Assembly: GCA_964247055.1 (NCBI GenBank)
Contig: OZ176053.1
Location: forward strand, 11,346,001 to 11,410,000
Length of the DNA: 64,000 bases
Direction: 5' to 3'
Origin: Paragordius varius
Lineage: Eukaryota > Nematomorpha
Below the pieces are notes generated by a model. The model saw nothing but the letters and a program-made list of their open reading frames with translations, searched no databases and was not told the DNA's origin. Below, piece after piece: positions 13,996 through 26,629 of the stretch; positions within the stretch are counted from its first letter, which is position 1, and every line of letters begins with the position of its first letter. Position numbers and translations under genes: made by a program.

Positions 13996-14603
13996 TATTA
14001 AATATTTTAATTATGTATTCTTTATATTATAAATAAATTTAATATAAATTAGGCATTAAACTTCGCCCCTATATACAGTGCATATCTGGGTCAGACAAAC
14101 ATATTCTAATGATTTTTTTACCTTGTTAGAAAATATGAGGATTCTTCTCATGTACTTTTAGTTTTAGGGCTGTCATTTAACATATTTTAGACTATATGCC
14201 ATGTATCAAAAAATCGCGATATCAGAGCGGATTGTTAAGTAATTTTTCTCAAATAAAGGGTTGAATCCAGAAACATTTGTTATTGTCAAAGCTCCGAATA
14301 CAGTTTAAAAAGCAAAACAAGAACAAGAAAAATATTTTATATATGCTACGTTATCGAAACCAGTTTTTTTTAAAAAAGTATTGATTATAAATTTAGTGAA
14401 GCTTAATATAGTATAATTAAAATATATATTACAAAAACGTACTAAAATATTATATAACACTTTTTCAACAAAATCGATGTCGCAAAAAAGTTCTATTACT
14501 TTAAAATTTAAAAAATGAACTTGATTTGTAAAATTTTATACTAAACATATTTACTAAAAAAAATAAATAAAATTTTGTGAACCAATTTTTAATCAGTCTA
14601 GAT

Positions 14604-16194
14604 CATGGCTTCTTAAACTTTTGTAGTTCCCGACCCCATTTATGATTGCGAGTTTTTAACGACCCCAACAACTATAAAAAAATAATAATTTCTTTGAAAT
14701 AACACTTAGAAATTTTGTTGATATTATCAGGATTATTTCGGTTTTGAGAGATTGACAAAAATAAATCTACATTTTTCATAAATTTCTATAACATTTTCTC
14801 ATTCATAGTTAATTTATGCAAGATACGGGCCTGTCACGCTTCGGTGTGGCGTAGTCTCATCGATAATTATTCTTAATTTGCAATAAATAGAGTTAATGGA
14901 GATAAAAAAATAATAATAAAAAATTTAATAAAAAGAATCTTTAATTATTCTTTTACGGGTTTTTGCATAGGCTGAAATATTGTTGACTCAAAATTGACCA
15001 TAATCTGTCCCTTATTAAAGTTAATATTCAACTATCATTGGATTTAATTTAAGATTTTCGTTTTACGAAATCATGGTTAAAAGTTCTAATTTTAAATTGT
15101 GTTCGTTTAGCTGGGATCAAGGGATATAAAATATAAATCATTTGTGGTCCTTTTATAAAGGAAAAAATAATATTATACAAATTCCCTAGAAATGTGTTTA
15201 ACTGAACTCGTATAGTTTCTTATTTTGAAAATCAGCTCTAAAACTACGCCTATTTTGTATGGCGTCTCAGTTTTAAACCGGTAGACCCCTACCCATAGAC
15301 CTATGTGGAAAATGCGCTCAGTTAAATTCTTTGCCTTTATAGGGCAAATATTTGGAATCATCTTTGATACCATCGTCTCATGGGTTATTCGAAAAAATAC
15401 CTCAACACTAAATAACCGTTATATGATGGCGTTTTAGGGCATAAAGGCCCCAAATTAACGGCTAATAAAAAAACCCGACCATAATTTTTACCTAGTTACG
15501 GGTAAGATTTCAAGCTTTTAATGAGCTCATATGGCTTCATAAACTTTCTGTAAATATTAGTAAAACGCAAGACTAAAATTTCCTTTTAACAAAGAATAAC
15601 TCAAATCCTCAGTGAGTTTTAACGGTCTCATACACTGGGCAAAAAATTTAGTTTTTTTAAAAAAATGGCATTTTACGGGGGGAACGGATAAAAAGAGAGC
15701 CTAAGTTAAAAAGGTAAGCCGACTAGGTTCGGCGCAATCGAAAAAAAGTAATAAAAATTATATTTGAAATCAAATGGTCCAAGACGTTTTCCGGAAAATT
15801 GTCTCATAGACACGGTTTTTTGGACTTCGGGGTGGGCCCGAACTGGTCGCCTAATTCAAAAAAAGGGCGGAGCTATTGTCAGGTCATTAGGATTATATTT
15901 TTTGACATTTGGATTTGAATGGGTCGATCGGTTTTCCGGAAACAGATTACAAAGCCCACATTTTCCATTTTTAGAAATATATAGATATAATGAACGGAAT
16001 AGAAATGCTGGTATAAACAGTCTTTCCGAACCAGAAGATTTTATATATTTATCTACGATGATTGTTATTTTTCTTTATAACAATAATTTTACGTTAAAAA
16101 ACATTTTTTGTTAAATTGTATTTTTATCACTCGCGACTATAATTTTGCTACGCGACCCCAAATGGGATCGCTACCTATAGTTTAAGAAGCACTT
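14604..16194. mobile_element. hAT-type non-autonomous transposon, copy 1
   Basis: About 1.6 kb. The ends are GGCTTCTTAAACTTTTGTAG at left and CTATAGTTTAAGAAGC at right, each next to a CGACCCC block. No convincing 8-bp duplication remains, so the copy is old. It aligns along its length with the element at 29464-31103. A 116-codon open frame at 15764-16114 also exists, diverged, in the other copy (both contain GINSLSEPEDF). It resembles no transposase known to me. hAT assignment rests on TIR style and on the other copy's 8-bp duplication. Confidence 0.75.
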
Positions 16195-17734
16195 TAAACG
16201 AAAATCGAATTGTGAATAAGTAGATTTAAATTGTGTTTCTAACATGCATGATAAATTATTGCAAATATCCGTTTATGCTTATATTTTAAGGATATACCTC
16301 GTTTTAACGGTTATCAAATATGGGTAATCGCTCAAACAAATAACCATTGTCTAGCCTTTTCTATATAATGTTATAAAAAACAGAATTTTTGTTTATTTCG
16401 CAAAAAAATAATTGAGATAAGGTGCTCGATTTTGCCATTTTTCTTGTAGTCAAAGGAATGTAGTAACAACTTTTATAATGGTTTTTTCGAAATTCAAATT
16501 TTAAGTGTTGAGATTGGTGGTTCATATACTATATTGTAAAACATATAATTCTTTTAACTCATAATTTAATAGCCTGATTGCAACACACCTCTCATATACA
16601 TATTCTGTTATATCAATGTCATCCTGACACTCTATTCAAAATAAAAAATGTACCCTCTTCCAAACATAGAAGTATCAAAAAAAGTTTGTGGGCAGGAATG
16701 CGCAAAATTACTCACGCCACGGCCATATTAAAAAAACAATGTTTATTAGTGTAAACTGATTGTTTAGTAAGTTTTAAAGCCAATCACGAGGGGGTCCTTA
16801 TAAAGAAACTACTATAAACATATTTCTAAACGCTTGGTCAAATAATAGCTGAAAAAATGTATTGGCAAGTGAATCTAAATAGGCATTCACAAGGTAATAA
16901 TATAGGTTTTAACAAGTGTACTCACCCAAAAAAAGCGGGTCTAGAAAAAAACACACCAAATATTTGGTAAAAAGAAGATTATATAATCAATCCTTGCAGC
17001 ATATATTCCTAAACAATGATATGGGATAGAATAAGAAATTTATCATCTATAATAAAAAGATGGTTGTGAGCTCTTTAAAACAAATTATAGTAAAATTTAG
17101 GGGGGATAATTGATTCATGAAATAAAATGTAAACTACAAATTCACAAAAAAAATTATGATCTTGAATATACGCCTTATGCTGAATCTTTGAGAGTAAAGG
17201 ATTAAATGTTTTATTTTACCTAGAATATGTCAAAATAAATTCCATTAATTTTTTAAACAACTCTCGGTTTTGTAAAACTTATTAAGCGATGTTTAATATG
17301 AATAATCAATCAAACTGTTTTTTGTTATAATTTGTTTATAATATTTGTCCAAACAAATATCATCATTATACATTAATATAACATTTAGTCAATAATACTG
17401 ACCTTATATAATCTGGAAATTATAATTATATATATATTTATTCATTTATTAATTTTTATTCAGCTCATAATTTCGTCTGAAGAGTTATATGGCCATTTAC
17501 TATCTCTGGATATTCAATATTTTTATAATTGGTAATTTTGTATAGTATACTTAAGTAAAATTACATTTTGAAATACATAATTTTTTTATAATCTATATCT
17601 CTCTTTATTAAGGTTGAATCTGCATTTAATAAAATATATGGGTTTATATCACTTTAACAGTCAACTAATATAGGCCAACAATGCCCATATATCATTAGAT
17701 AACTGCTCATTAATAAAGTGAATATCAAACTAAT
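16195..17734. other. no gene recognised
   Basis: AT-rich sequence with no long open frame and no repeat that I could match elsewhere in the window. Confidence 0.5.
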
Positions 17735-18665
17735 ATGGTTGTTGTTTTTGTTGTGGTTTGGTTAGATCATTCCGACTAACTGCAACATTAAAATATTTTC
17801 TCACTCATTGCGCATACCAGATATAGCGTCTGGTTTGGGGGATGTTTGGTTTGTTTCTTTGAGTATGTTATCCATTCAGCGAATTCTTAATCCTCTTTTA
17901 CGAGAACCCTTTACTTTTTCCAGCATTGGGGACTTTTTGAGTCCAAAATAGGAGAGTTTTTGGCGTATTAAGCTGCCAAGTAGAGACATTTCAGAATTAA
18001 TTTTGTTCAAAATAGTACAGTTTTTGTCTGACCATTTTGTATGGAGAAGTTTCCGCCAAACACATAGTTTGAAAAATATATTGATTGTTTGTCATATTTT
18101 CTCAATGTCCAGTTTTCATACCCATATAGTAAAGTCGAAAATACTGTTCCCTTGATTAATTTATTTGGTTTTTTATTTTATGTCACCCGACGACCAAATC
18201 CTATTATTTTGCATGTAACTGCTTTTGCGATGGCGATCTTCGTTTATTTCGGGGGTAGAGATGTCATTGTTTATAATATGTTTAAGGTTTAAATCTGGTT
18301 TTTTTGATGATTATTGAGTTAATTGTTTGAGCCGGGTTGATTTGTATTACTTTTGTTTTTTATAGTTAATTTTATCGCATTCAATTATAAAAAAGTGCAG
18401 AACTTGCGATAAGGTGACGATACAGTCCGAAAATATAACTGTGACATCTGCGTAATGAACGGATGTGAGCAAGTTACCCAGATGTTTGGCATATTTCTTA
18501 GTATGCATTCGAGATAGGCGTTTGGAATTGGGGATATAAAGCAACCTTGGTGTAATCCGACTTTCACCTTACATGAATCAGTTTTACCGTGAGTTTTAGA
18601 TACTACTGCCGTATTTAAATATATTGAGAATACGTTAATTAGATAGATGGTTTGATACTCCAAGT
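17735..18665 (-). mobile_element. LINE reverse transcriptase remnant
   Basis: Minus-strand pieces in order: CKVKVGLHQGCFISPI (the GLxQGxxxSP box of LINE RTs), then HYADV at the YADD catalytic site with its second Asp changed to Val. Next come KTKVIQIN, YGYENWTLRKYDKQSI, a SLLGSLIRQKLSYFG segment and SRKRGLRIR, typical of the C-terminal part of many invertebrate LINE ORFs. The pieces lie in different frames with in-frame stops, so it is dead. The 5' part (endonuclease, N-terminal RT) is not seen. The clade is not resolved. Confidence 0.85.
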
Positions 18666-18789
18666 TGTTTTAGGGATAATTGTATCAAGGTGTATTAAAA
18701 AGGGTGTAGCAGACCCACGTGGCCACTGTCCACAAAAGACGTCCCTTGCTGCCCTTCCATACACCAAATGGTGGTTAAATGACAGTTAC

Positions 18790-20510
18790 CTAATTACGAT
18801 GAGGATGAGGTCACGTCTAAGGATATAATGATACGTTTTATATGTAGACATATAATTAATGATGAATTTGTGGTAAAGAAAAAAATAGTTGCTTAGTTAT
18901 AGGTTGTCTTAGGCAAATACAAGAAGTAACCTATTTGTATGATATCAAACTTAGCCTAATGCAAGAAATAATAAGAGTAAGTATTATATTCTAAAAAAAG
19001 TTATCACCCACATTAATTCAACTTGAGACCGAAATTGTTTTAAATATTTTATTCATACTTGCACTTCAAGAATGTCCGTGAACACTTCAAGTTGGTCCTT
19101 TGACTTTTTTGTTTTGTTTTTAACTTTTATCCATCCTGTATATCATTCATCTATGTTATCGTTTTTAACCTATTTTCTATTATTTAACATAAATCTAATA
19201 TCAATAGCAACTTTTAATCATTCAGAAACCGTATATATTTATTAATTTCTCAAAATTATTATAGATATTTATAAGTTTTAACACGTATTAAAAAAAATAT
19301 AAGTTTTCTGGGTTATTATTTACAATTTTTTATTGAAAACATTTAAGAGTTAATAATTTGTTAAATTGGAAAAAAAATTTGATTGAAACAAAAAAGTGAT
19401 TTGAATAAAAATTTTTATTTTTAAGTGAATAAATATATAATAATTAAATTTGTTTAAAAATAATAAAATAAAAATATAAATACAAAAATTATGGTAAAAT
19501 ATTTAATTTTAAGGACCAACTTTAAGTGTTATTGCAAATGGTATATATACTCTGAGTGTAGCCACAAACTTCAATTTTTTAACACCGTTATAAATAAGAG
19601 TTTAATTTGGGATTAAATATTTTTAGATGTCAAAAATCTTTATTTACGAAAAAAGTAAGATGTGTGGAATATAAATAACCAAATATTAGGTTTTTTTTAA
19701 CTTTTGGTTTTTGGTTTGTTCATATTAAAAGTTTATACCTTTTAAATTTTTTATGTAATTTAATACGATAATTGGGATACTTCATAGTTAGATAAATTTG
19801 TAATGATAAAATATAAAAATTATTTTGTTAAAATATATAACACCCAGATCTATAGTATTTATATGCAGTTTTGCAAATACTGCATTATTAAATTTGTATG
19901 CAATTGGGATAATATACAAAAATAAATATATAGCGTACCTTAGAAAAATTATTTTAAGTTTATTAGAATCCACAATAATTAAAGCAGAAAAATCTTTGAA
20001 ATGTATGTGGCAGTGTCAAAATAAATAAGATGTATAAAAATGGATGTTAAATACATGTTTATATATTCAGGATTCACTAACTGCCATTTACATACAAACC
20101 TATATCATTTAAAATGGTTTCTAAATTCTCTACAAGATGTTTTACAAAAATGGACACCCAAGCTATACACCACACATCATACACAGTTGGTATCGAAAGG
20201 TAAATCGAATAATATGTATTAAATATATTTTTAAATTTAATTTGATGATATCTATAACTAACTTACCATTAATTAAATTGTATAATTGAGTGTGGTAAAT
20301 TTTCAGTAATAGCTATTTTTAATGTGCCAATTATTACCGATCTACTTTTTGACGCCGCTGTTTTAAGCCCCACTCTTCATACTGGGGTTAGTATAAATAC
20401 CCAAGTCTCCATATTTAAATTTATGCTACTATCCTAACAAAAATTATACACAAGCCAAATTATTTTAAAAAATTTTAGTTTTGAAAAAAAAAATTCAAAT
20501 TAACACTTGG
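18790..20510. other. no gene recognised
   Basis: AT-rich. One open patch on the plus strand (about 20071-20200) ends in a good donor, AAAG|GTAAAT, in phase 1. That phase fits the carbonic-anhydrase-like exon at 21553, but the encoded peptide has no carbonic anhydrase motif, so I do not call it. Confidence 0.4.
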
Positions 20511-21075
20511 ATACAACACATTCATTTTAGTCCTTCGATTCAAATTGGCGTAGTTAAATACCCCAGGCCTGTTTAAAATTAAATTCTTTAAAAAATATGG
20601 AAGGAATCGGAACCATGGCAAAATTTTGCACTTATATAACATTAAGAACGAAATATATAAAAAAATTTATTCAAAAATACTTGATATTACTTATTTTAAG
20701 CTAAAACCGAAAGGTAAAAATTTAGTCAACGTGACATGTGTGCAATGGTAAAATTGAAAAATAATACAAAATAAACCGCTTTTTCTATTTCTATCAATGT
20801 TAGATGTAATTAAAAAATTAGCTTTAATTTTACCCTTAAATTAAATGAAGACGATATTTTTCAAAAATTTTATAAAATAAAAATGGCGTCGAAGTAGTTT
20901 GACATGGAACTTTTTTAAAAAACAAAATTTTATATAGATATTTTTGCATATTTATATAATTTCTATTAGGATAGAAGCATAAATTAAATTTGGACCGTTT
21001 CCTTTAGTAGTTTTTTTAAAATCCCCACTCAAATTTAGTCTGGGGTCAGATACCCCAATTTAAATGGAAGTGTTA
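20511..21075 (+). repeat. E3 TIR element, copy 1
   Basis: Begins TTAACACTTGGATACAACAC and ends GGAAGTGTTAA at the right. An inner block CAAATTGG.GTAG.....TACCCCA is mirrored at the right end as TGGGGT..GATACCCCAATTT. It has no coding capacity. Matching copies lie at 40.0 and 52.4 kb. Confidence 0.75.
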
Positions 21076-21099
21076 AACTAATGTGACGTCATTTTATTT

Positions 21100-21426
21100 T
21101 AAAACCTTTTTTCAAAATATCATGTTTACTCTATCTAAATTATTTGAATTACATCTAACATTGATAGAAATAGAAAAAGTGGTTTATTTTATATTATTAA
21201 ATTTAGCAAATGTACACATGTCATGCTCACTAAATTTTTACCTTTGGGTTTAACCTTAAAATAAGTATCAAATATTTTTGAAGGAATTATTTCCAATAAT
21301 GTTGCAAACTTTTGCCATGGTTTCCATTCCTTCCATATATAAATTATTTCATTTTGAACAGGACTGGATTTAACAACCCCATTTAATCGAAGGACTGAAG
21401 TGAATGTGTTGTATCCAAGTGTTCAT
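21100..21426 (-). repeat. E3 TIR element, partial inverted copy
   Basis: The reverse complement of the left half of the E3 element that ends just upstream, finishing GTGTTGTATCCAAGTGTT. Together the two make a large head-to-head inverted repeat immediately before a carbonic-anhydrase-like exon. Confidence 0.7.
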
Positions 21427-21552
21427 GAGTTTGATAGGGAGGAGATTTAAATATTGGCATTATCTTTTACAAACAGGAATTTTGATGATTAAAAAATTTA
21501 ATACTTACAGTATTTTTAAATTTAGAATTGTTGTCGAAATTACATTTTATAG

Positions 21553-21702
21553 GTGAGAAGAAAAACGCTTGCACAAATGGCCACAGGCAATCGCCGATCG
21601 ATATCAATACAAGCAAGTTATTATATGACCCATATCTTAATTCTTTAAAACTTCGAATATCACCTGGTCTTCTGGTAAGATTGGAACATCATCAGGAAAC
21701 AG
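21553..21702 (+). CDS. isolated alpha-carbonic-anhydrase-like half-exon
   Basis: Bounded by acceptor TTTTATAG and donor ACAG|GTTTTT, phase 1 at both ends. It encodes ACTNGHRQSPIDIN, then LLYDPYLNSLKL and VRLEHHQETG. This is the QSPIDI segment of alpha-carbonic anhydrases through the strand that ends at NNGHT in the gene 1.8 kb downstream. The spelling C.NG.RQSPI.I and LLYDPYL recalls the catalytically inactive CARP X/XI group. The donor position and phase equal those of the first exon of the downstream enzyme, so it could serve as an alternative exon spliced to 23867. Otherwise it is a leftover of a tandem duplication. No upstream partner exon was found. Confidence 0.65.
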
Positions 21703-23051
21703 GTTTTTATATCAATATAAAAATATATGTATAAAATCATTAAAGATACCTATCTAAATTATTATAAATTAAATTGTTTTAGCTATATATTAACAAAATT
21801 AAAATAAAATAGCTACCGCAAACACATTTTAATTAACAAAGATCAAATTTTTTATTGTCCGAAATATCGTGCTAGAATTACAGCTTATAGGGTATAAAAA
21901 ATCCAAAAATTTTCTTAGCCCCTCACATCTGGCCTCATGCGGGCTAGTTCCGTCATTAATGGGATAATCAAAACGTATCAGGTTTTCTTATATAATCTCA
22001 TATGCCCTAAATGTATTTTTGGTCAATAACAACACAGTTATTCTTGAAGTTTTTTGCATCTGTTATTTTCTCTGAAAATAATACAATATATATTGTGTAC
22101 CAAAAATTGCACCATATATGGCTATTTATTAATTCAGAATATACGTTAATCGGTGATTCTTATACAATCGATTTTTTAGCCAGGACAAATAAGCGTCGCT
22201 TTGTCTCGTTCTTTTCTTGATATTATGGTAAAAAAATATACCGCAATATCATGCGGGTTAGTAGTAATAGTGATTACATTCTAATTTTACTCTTATATTT
22301 TTTGAATTTATCAGGATTAACTGAATAACCATTTAATTAATTAGCATATTAATCCCAAACAAAATGTCAGGACCAAAATACATAGTGTGTGAAATTTTGG
22401 GTACACAAAGTCTATATTATTTTGGTCTTTCAATAAAAAGCACCACCAACTTTCAGAATCCAAAAATCTTGTGGTTCAGGTTTCAGAGCGATTCAAGGCC
22501 TAAAATCTATATTAAACCACCAGCTGTTTTTAAAGATTTTTAGTTAAATGTGATATAAATGCCATTCGTTTTTATTTAAAGCTCAATTTGCACATGGTTA
22601 CCATATATTAAAAACAAAAGCATGATCCATAAACGAAAAAAATTATTTTTAGCATATTTTCTTCTTGTGAAAGTAGCCAACAAGCCTAATACTAAAATCG
22701 ATCCCAAAATAAAACTATTACTTCTATGGTCAATATTGTATTTTCAATTTTTTAATCGCAATTTCGACGCACTCTTAATATTTGTTTTACATTTTTATAG
22801 GTTGATTGCTAGGTCCAAGGCAATCTGTCTTAAAATAATAACTTGACAAAATATGATATAATATATGTATAAATTTAAATAAATTTTAGCTAAAGAAATA
22901 ATATTTGAATACATATAAACTAAATATATATTATAGTATAACCTTAATCATATTTGATTGTTAAAGTTAATTTAAACATATAAGCCTTTTAATAATAAAG
23001 ATATCGACATAATAAATTTATTTAAATATCTCACGTATCTTTTAAATTTAT

Positions 23052-26032
23052 TTGCAAAACTCACTTAAACATTATTACACAACTAATAAAAAAATAATAA
23101 TGCGTTTTGTCCCAACCTTGAATCGACTATTTAACTCAATCTACATAAAACACCTCATAATAATATATGATTTATTGACACTTTCATCTATTACATTGAA
23201 TGCAACTTATCAAAAATTATTACCATACTTGCAAAAAATGTACACTTATTATGACAAATCGGTCATATATAAACAAAATCATACATACACATCAACCTTT
23301 TTTTATAAATGTTACGGATATGTCCTTTCGTTAATCAGTTATGACAGTTTATTTAGAAAGAGTTGTATAGTATACCGAGATAATCGACAAAAATTAGATT
23401 TCAGAAGTCGTCCCAACAATCATACTCTATCACCTTTAACCAAAGCATTAATGTTAATAATCGTCATGATTTGTTTTAGGATAAAAACCACAAAATGTTT
23501 ATATGTTAAAGTGGGGAACGAAAATATATTTAATGAGCGCTGGTCTTATCACGGTTTTTTAGGGCCTTCGGTTTGGCCCATACTGTTTCCAGATTTTTGT
23601 GATGGAACAACCCAATCCCCCATAAATATTGACACAGAACATGTTGTATACGACAAAAGTTTAACCGGTCTTAAAACTGTATTTGCTAAGATTGACGATG
23701 TAAAATTCAGTCTTGAAAATAATGGACATACAGGTTTTGGATAAGATGTTAATTATTAAAACTAACTATATTGGCATATAAAAAATTATTAATTTGTATC
23801 GTAAAAACAAAATATTATAATACATAGATAGGTCCTATAAAAAAATTATATCATTAAAATTTCTAGTTAAACTAAAATTTTTGGGCAAAGAAAATGAAGC
23901 ACCATCCATTAGCGGAGCCGGATTACCCGGCGTATATCGCACATCCGAAATCCATTTCCATTGGGGGAGTAGAAACTCTAAAGGCTCTGAGCACACCATA
24001 GACAAAAGATCATATCCGCTTGAAATGCACATTGTTAATGTCAAAGATATTTATTACCAAGGAAACGCATTTAATACATCTATGGCATTGAACGATCCAG
24101 AAGGTTTGGATTATATAGTGTAATTATGCAAGAACTCACTATTTTGTGACTGAATAAACCTAAGAGGCATATTAATTATTTTTGGGATGTTTTAATACTA
24201 ATTTAAAAATATCATTGGTTATTTATTCGGATGACATATTTGATAAATTGTATGTATCCTTTATATCGAGGTTTTTCGAAGTTAAACACTGTTCTTTTTT
24301 AAATTTAGTATTTGGCATCCATCGTAAATATGATGTCAAAGTTGTTAATTTTTTTTAAAAAATAATCGTATTTTTAATAAAATTCAGCGCTAAAAGATGC
24401 AAAAATATTTTATGAGTTGGGACCCGGTTGCCTTTGAACCATGGAAAATATTTTGCTTTGAAATAAAGTAATTTTTATTACTGTAAAAATTGAAAATATA
24501 CGGACTAAACGTAAAATAAAGATAAATATATTTTTTAAAGGACAAACATACTTTTTTAAACCTAAATTTTCTCCATAAAAACTATTTGATTACAATCGTA
24601 AAATATATTAATTGATTGTGTTACCTATATACATCTCTCTTTTATATTTTTCAATTTTAAATGATTTATATATAAAAAATCAAAATTTAAAAAGTATGGT
24701 TGTATTTCGAAAAATTTTGTCTTTATATTTTCACATTTTTCCGTACGATTTCAATTTTTACTGTAATTATTTTGGTTTAAATAACTAATGTTGTCAATAA
24801 TGAATATTTTGCTTTGTAAGAAATAATGTAGTCTATATTAAATAAATTTATTATTATACATAAAATACATTTTTAACTAAAAATAGAAAAGGGCCAAGGT
24901 ATAACGAAATCCCCATTCATACATATATATAAATCTAGAATTAGCCAGATGAACAAATATTGGAAAAAACGGTACCGCCATTTAATGGCGAATCCCCATA
25001 CAAATGATAATGATGATAATATTCTATCATTATCATTTGTATGATCCTTTTTATAATTATTTTTTTTTGAAAAAAGGGCTGGCTGTCTTAGGTGTGCTTT
25101 TTGAAACTGGAGCTTACAATAAGGGTTTTGCGGAAATAGCGAAAAGTTTAGATCTTATTCCATATCATGGAGATTCTGTAAATTTGCCACCAATTTTTCT
25201 CAGAAAATTACGCTCTTTCTTTCCACAAAACATACACGATTATTACAGGTAAATATTTTTTTCTTATATTATAACCAAATAAATACTAGCAATTTGTTTT
25301 GTTTTCAAATATATATTCAAGCAATGAAATGACTGATTATAAAAATTTCAAACTAAAGTTGGGAAGATACATATCTATCATGATTTGTAAGTTATGTTAA
25401 AAAATAAGTTATATCTGAAGTTTAGTAAACCAATTCTTGTCCTTATAAAGCATTATTAATATGTCCTTTGTCCTGCTTCCTCATAATAACGAGATCGTTT
25501 TCGGCTAAATAGAATGAAAAGGGACATTTTGTGAATCCTATTATTTATTAAAGCAATAATTTTTGATCATATATCTGGAACAGATATAACACAAAATTAA
25601 TATATAAAATGCAAATATTTTTCCTATAAACCTAAATGTTGAGAATTGGCTACCTACCACTTTTTGATTACAAATAAAATGACCCATTTAAAATATTACT
25701 CCTAAAATTTAACCGGATTATAAAATTTTTATTTTTTTATATATAGATATAAGGGCTCATTGACAACTCCAGATTGCAATGAGGCTGTTATTTGGACAGT
25801 TTTTGCAGAAACCGTTAAAATTTCTCAAGAACAAATGGATGCCCTACGCAAAGTAAAATCAACTAAAAAATTTGCCCATGCTCATGAAGATATGGTTGAT
25901 AATTTTCGACCACCTCAACCATTAAATAACAGAGTCGTAAGAACATCAATTAAACAAATGGCATATCCACCTCCACTCGATATAGATGAAAATCCGAAAA
26001 ATGCACCCGATAATGATTATCAGCAACCTTAA
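23052..26032 (+). CDS. alpha-carbonic anhydrase, active-site residues intact
   Basis: Reversible hydration of CO2. Exons: first exon ending at 23733, then 23867-24103, 25077-25248, 25747-26032 (stop). Junction phases 1, 1, 2 all match. Family motifs in order: WSYHGFLGPSVWP, TQSPINID, NNGHTV, EIHFHWG (two zinc histidines), GSEHTID, EMHIVN (third zinc histidine), GLAVLGVLFE, SLTTPDCNEAVIW (gatekeeper Thr pair), and NFRPPQPLNNR near the end. All three zinc ligands and the Thr pair are present, so it should be active, unlike the CARP-like exon upstream. The start is uncertain. ATG at 23451 gives about 325 residues with a short hydrophobic leader (MLIIVMICF), hinting at secretion. The frame is open back to 23052 (first ATG 23100), which would add 117 residues with no carbonic anhydrase similarity. 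The C-terminus is hydrophilic, with no membrane or GPI tail. Confidence 0.93.
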
Positions 26033-26046
26033 CAAGAACAAAATGA

Positions 26047-26052
26047 AATAAA
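26047..26052 (+). promoter_or_regulatory. polyadenylation signal of the carbonic anhydrase gene
   Basis: AATAAA 15 bases after the stop codon; the only canonical signal before the opposite-strand gene begins. Confidence 0.6.
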
Positions 26053-26136
26053 TATTTATTATATCATATCTTCCAAAAACTGATATGTTTCAATTTTGTG
26101 CACGAATTCTTCTAAAAAATTATATATCTAACATAC

Positions 26137-26338
26137 CAAGTTGCTTTTTTGTTAAATAATTTTTATTGGTATCTTTTGCGAAATCTTCAGTAATTTTTTT
26201 TACAAATAGTTCGGTTGCTTTTGTTATCAGGACTAAGCTCTCTCTACTTCCCTGGTTAAAATCTTGATCTAATTTCATAATATTTTTGCATTTGTTAAGG
26301 GGAATTTTATTTAAATTTTGTGGTTCACCGCTTATCAT
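26137..26338 (-). CDS. histone-fold protein, POLE4/CHRAC-like, first coding exon
   Basis: Starts at ATG 26338-26336 and ends at a strong donor, CTTG|GTATGT, in phase 1. It encodes 67 residues with the NF-YC/POLE4/CHRAC1 histone-fold pattern: NKIPLNKCKNIMKLDQDF, then ESLVLITKATELFVKKI. These proteins pair with an NF-YB-like partner (such as POLE3) in DNA polymerase epsilon or the CHRAC remodeller, in the nucleus. After the donor the frame reaches a stop within six codons, so splicing is expected. The next exon must lie at lower coordinates, antisense to the carbonic anhydrase gene. A pyrimidine-rich acceptor at 25505 is one candidate, but the peptide behind it does not clearly match the family tail. 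POLE4 versus CHRAC1 is not resolved. Confidence 0.75.
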
Positions 26339-26629
26339 CTGTTAAAATTAACGTACATATAACATATGAGACATATAAATTATCTAAATATAAGCTAAAT
26401 CTAAATAAGCTTTTCTTGAGTAATAACCAAATATATATAAAATATATTATAGATATCTCAAATTTCTACAACATAATATTAAGTGTAAAATCGCTACTTT
26501 GCCAATAAACATTTCCCTCTAACACCTTTTCTACAAATAACATCCTGTAGAAATATATATATTATATATCAGAAATAAGATCCTTTTGGCTTTGTACGAG
26601 TATAATAAAAAAACACATTTATAGTCTCC

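Noticed and set aside
20071-20200. Upstream exon for the carbonic-anhydrase-like half-exon
   Set aside because: Phase fits but the peptide has none of the expected Trp/Tyr motifs of the carbonic anhydrase N-terminus.
25456-25504. Second exon of the histone-fold gene (peptide RKRSRYYEEAGQRTY)
   Set aside because: Acceptor is good, but that frame is phase 2 while the first exon ends in phase 1, and the phase-1 reading lacks the family tail.
26320-26508. 62-codon plus-strand frame
   Set aside because: Its start is antisense to the histone-fold exon and the rest is low-complexity.
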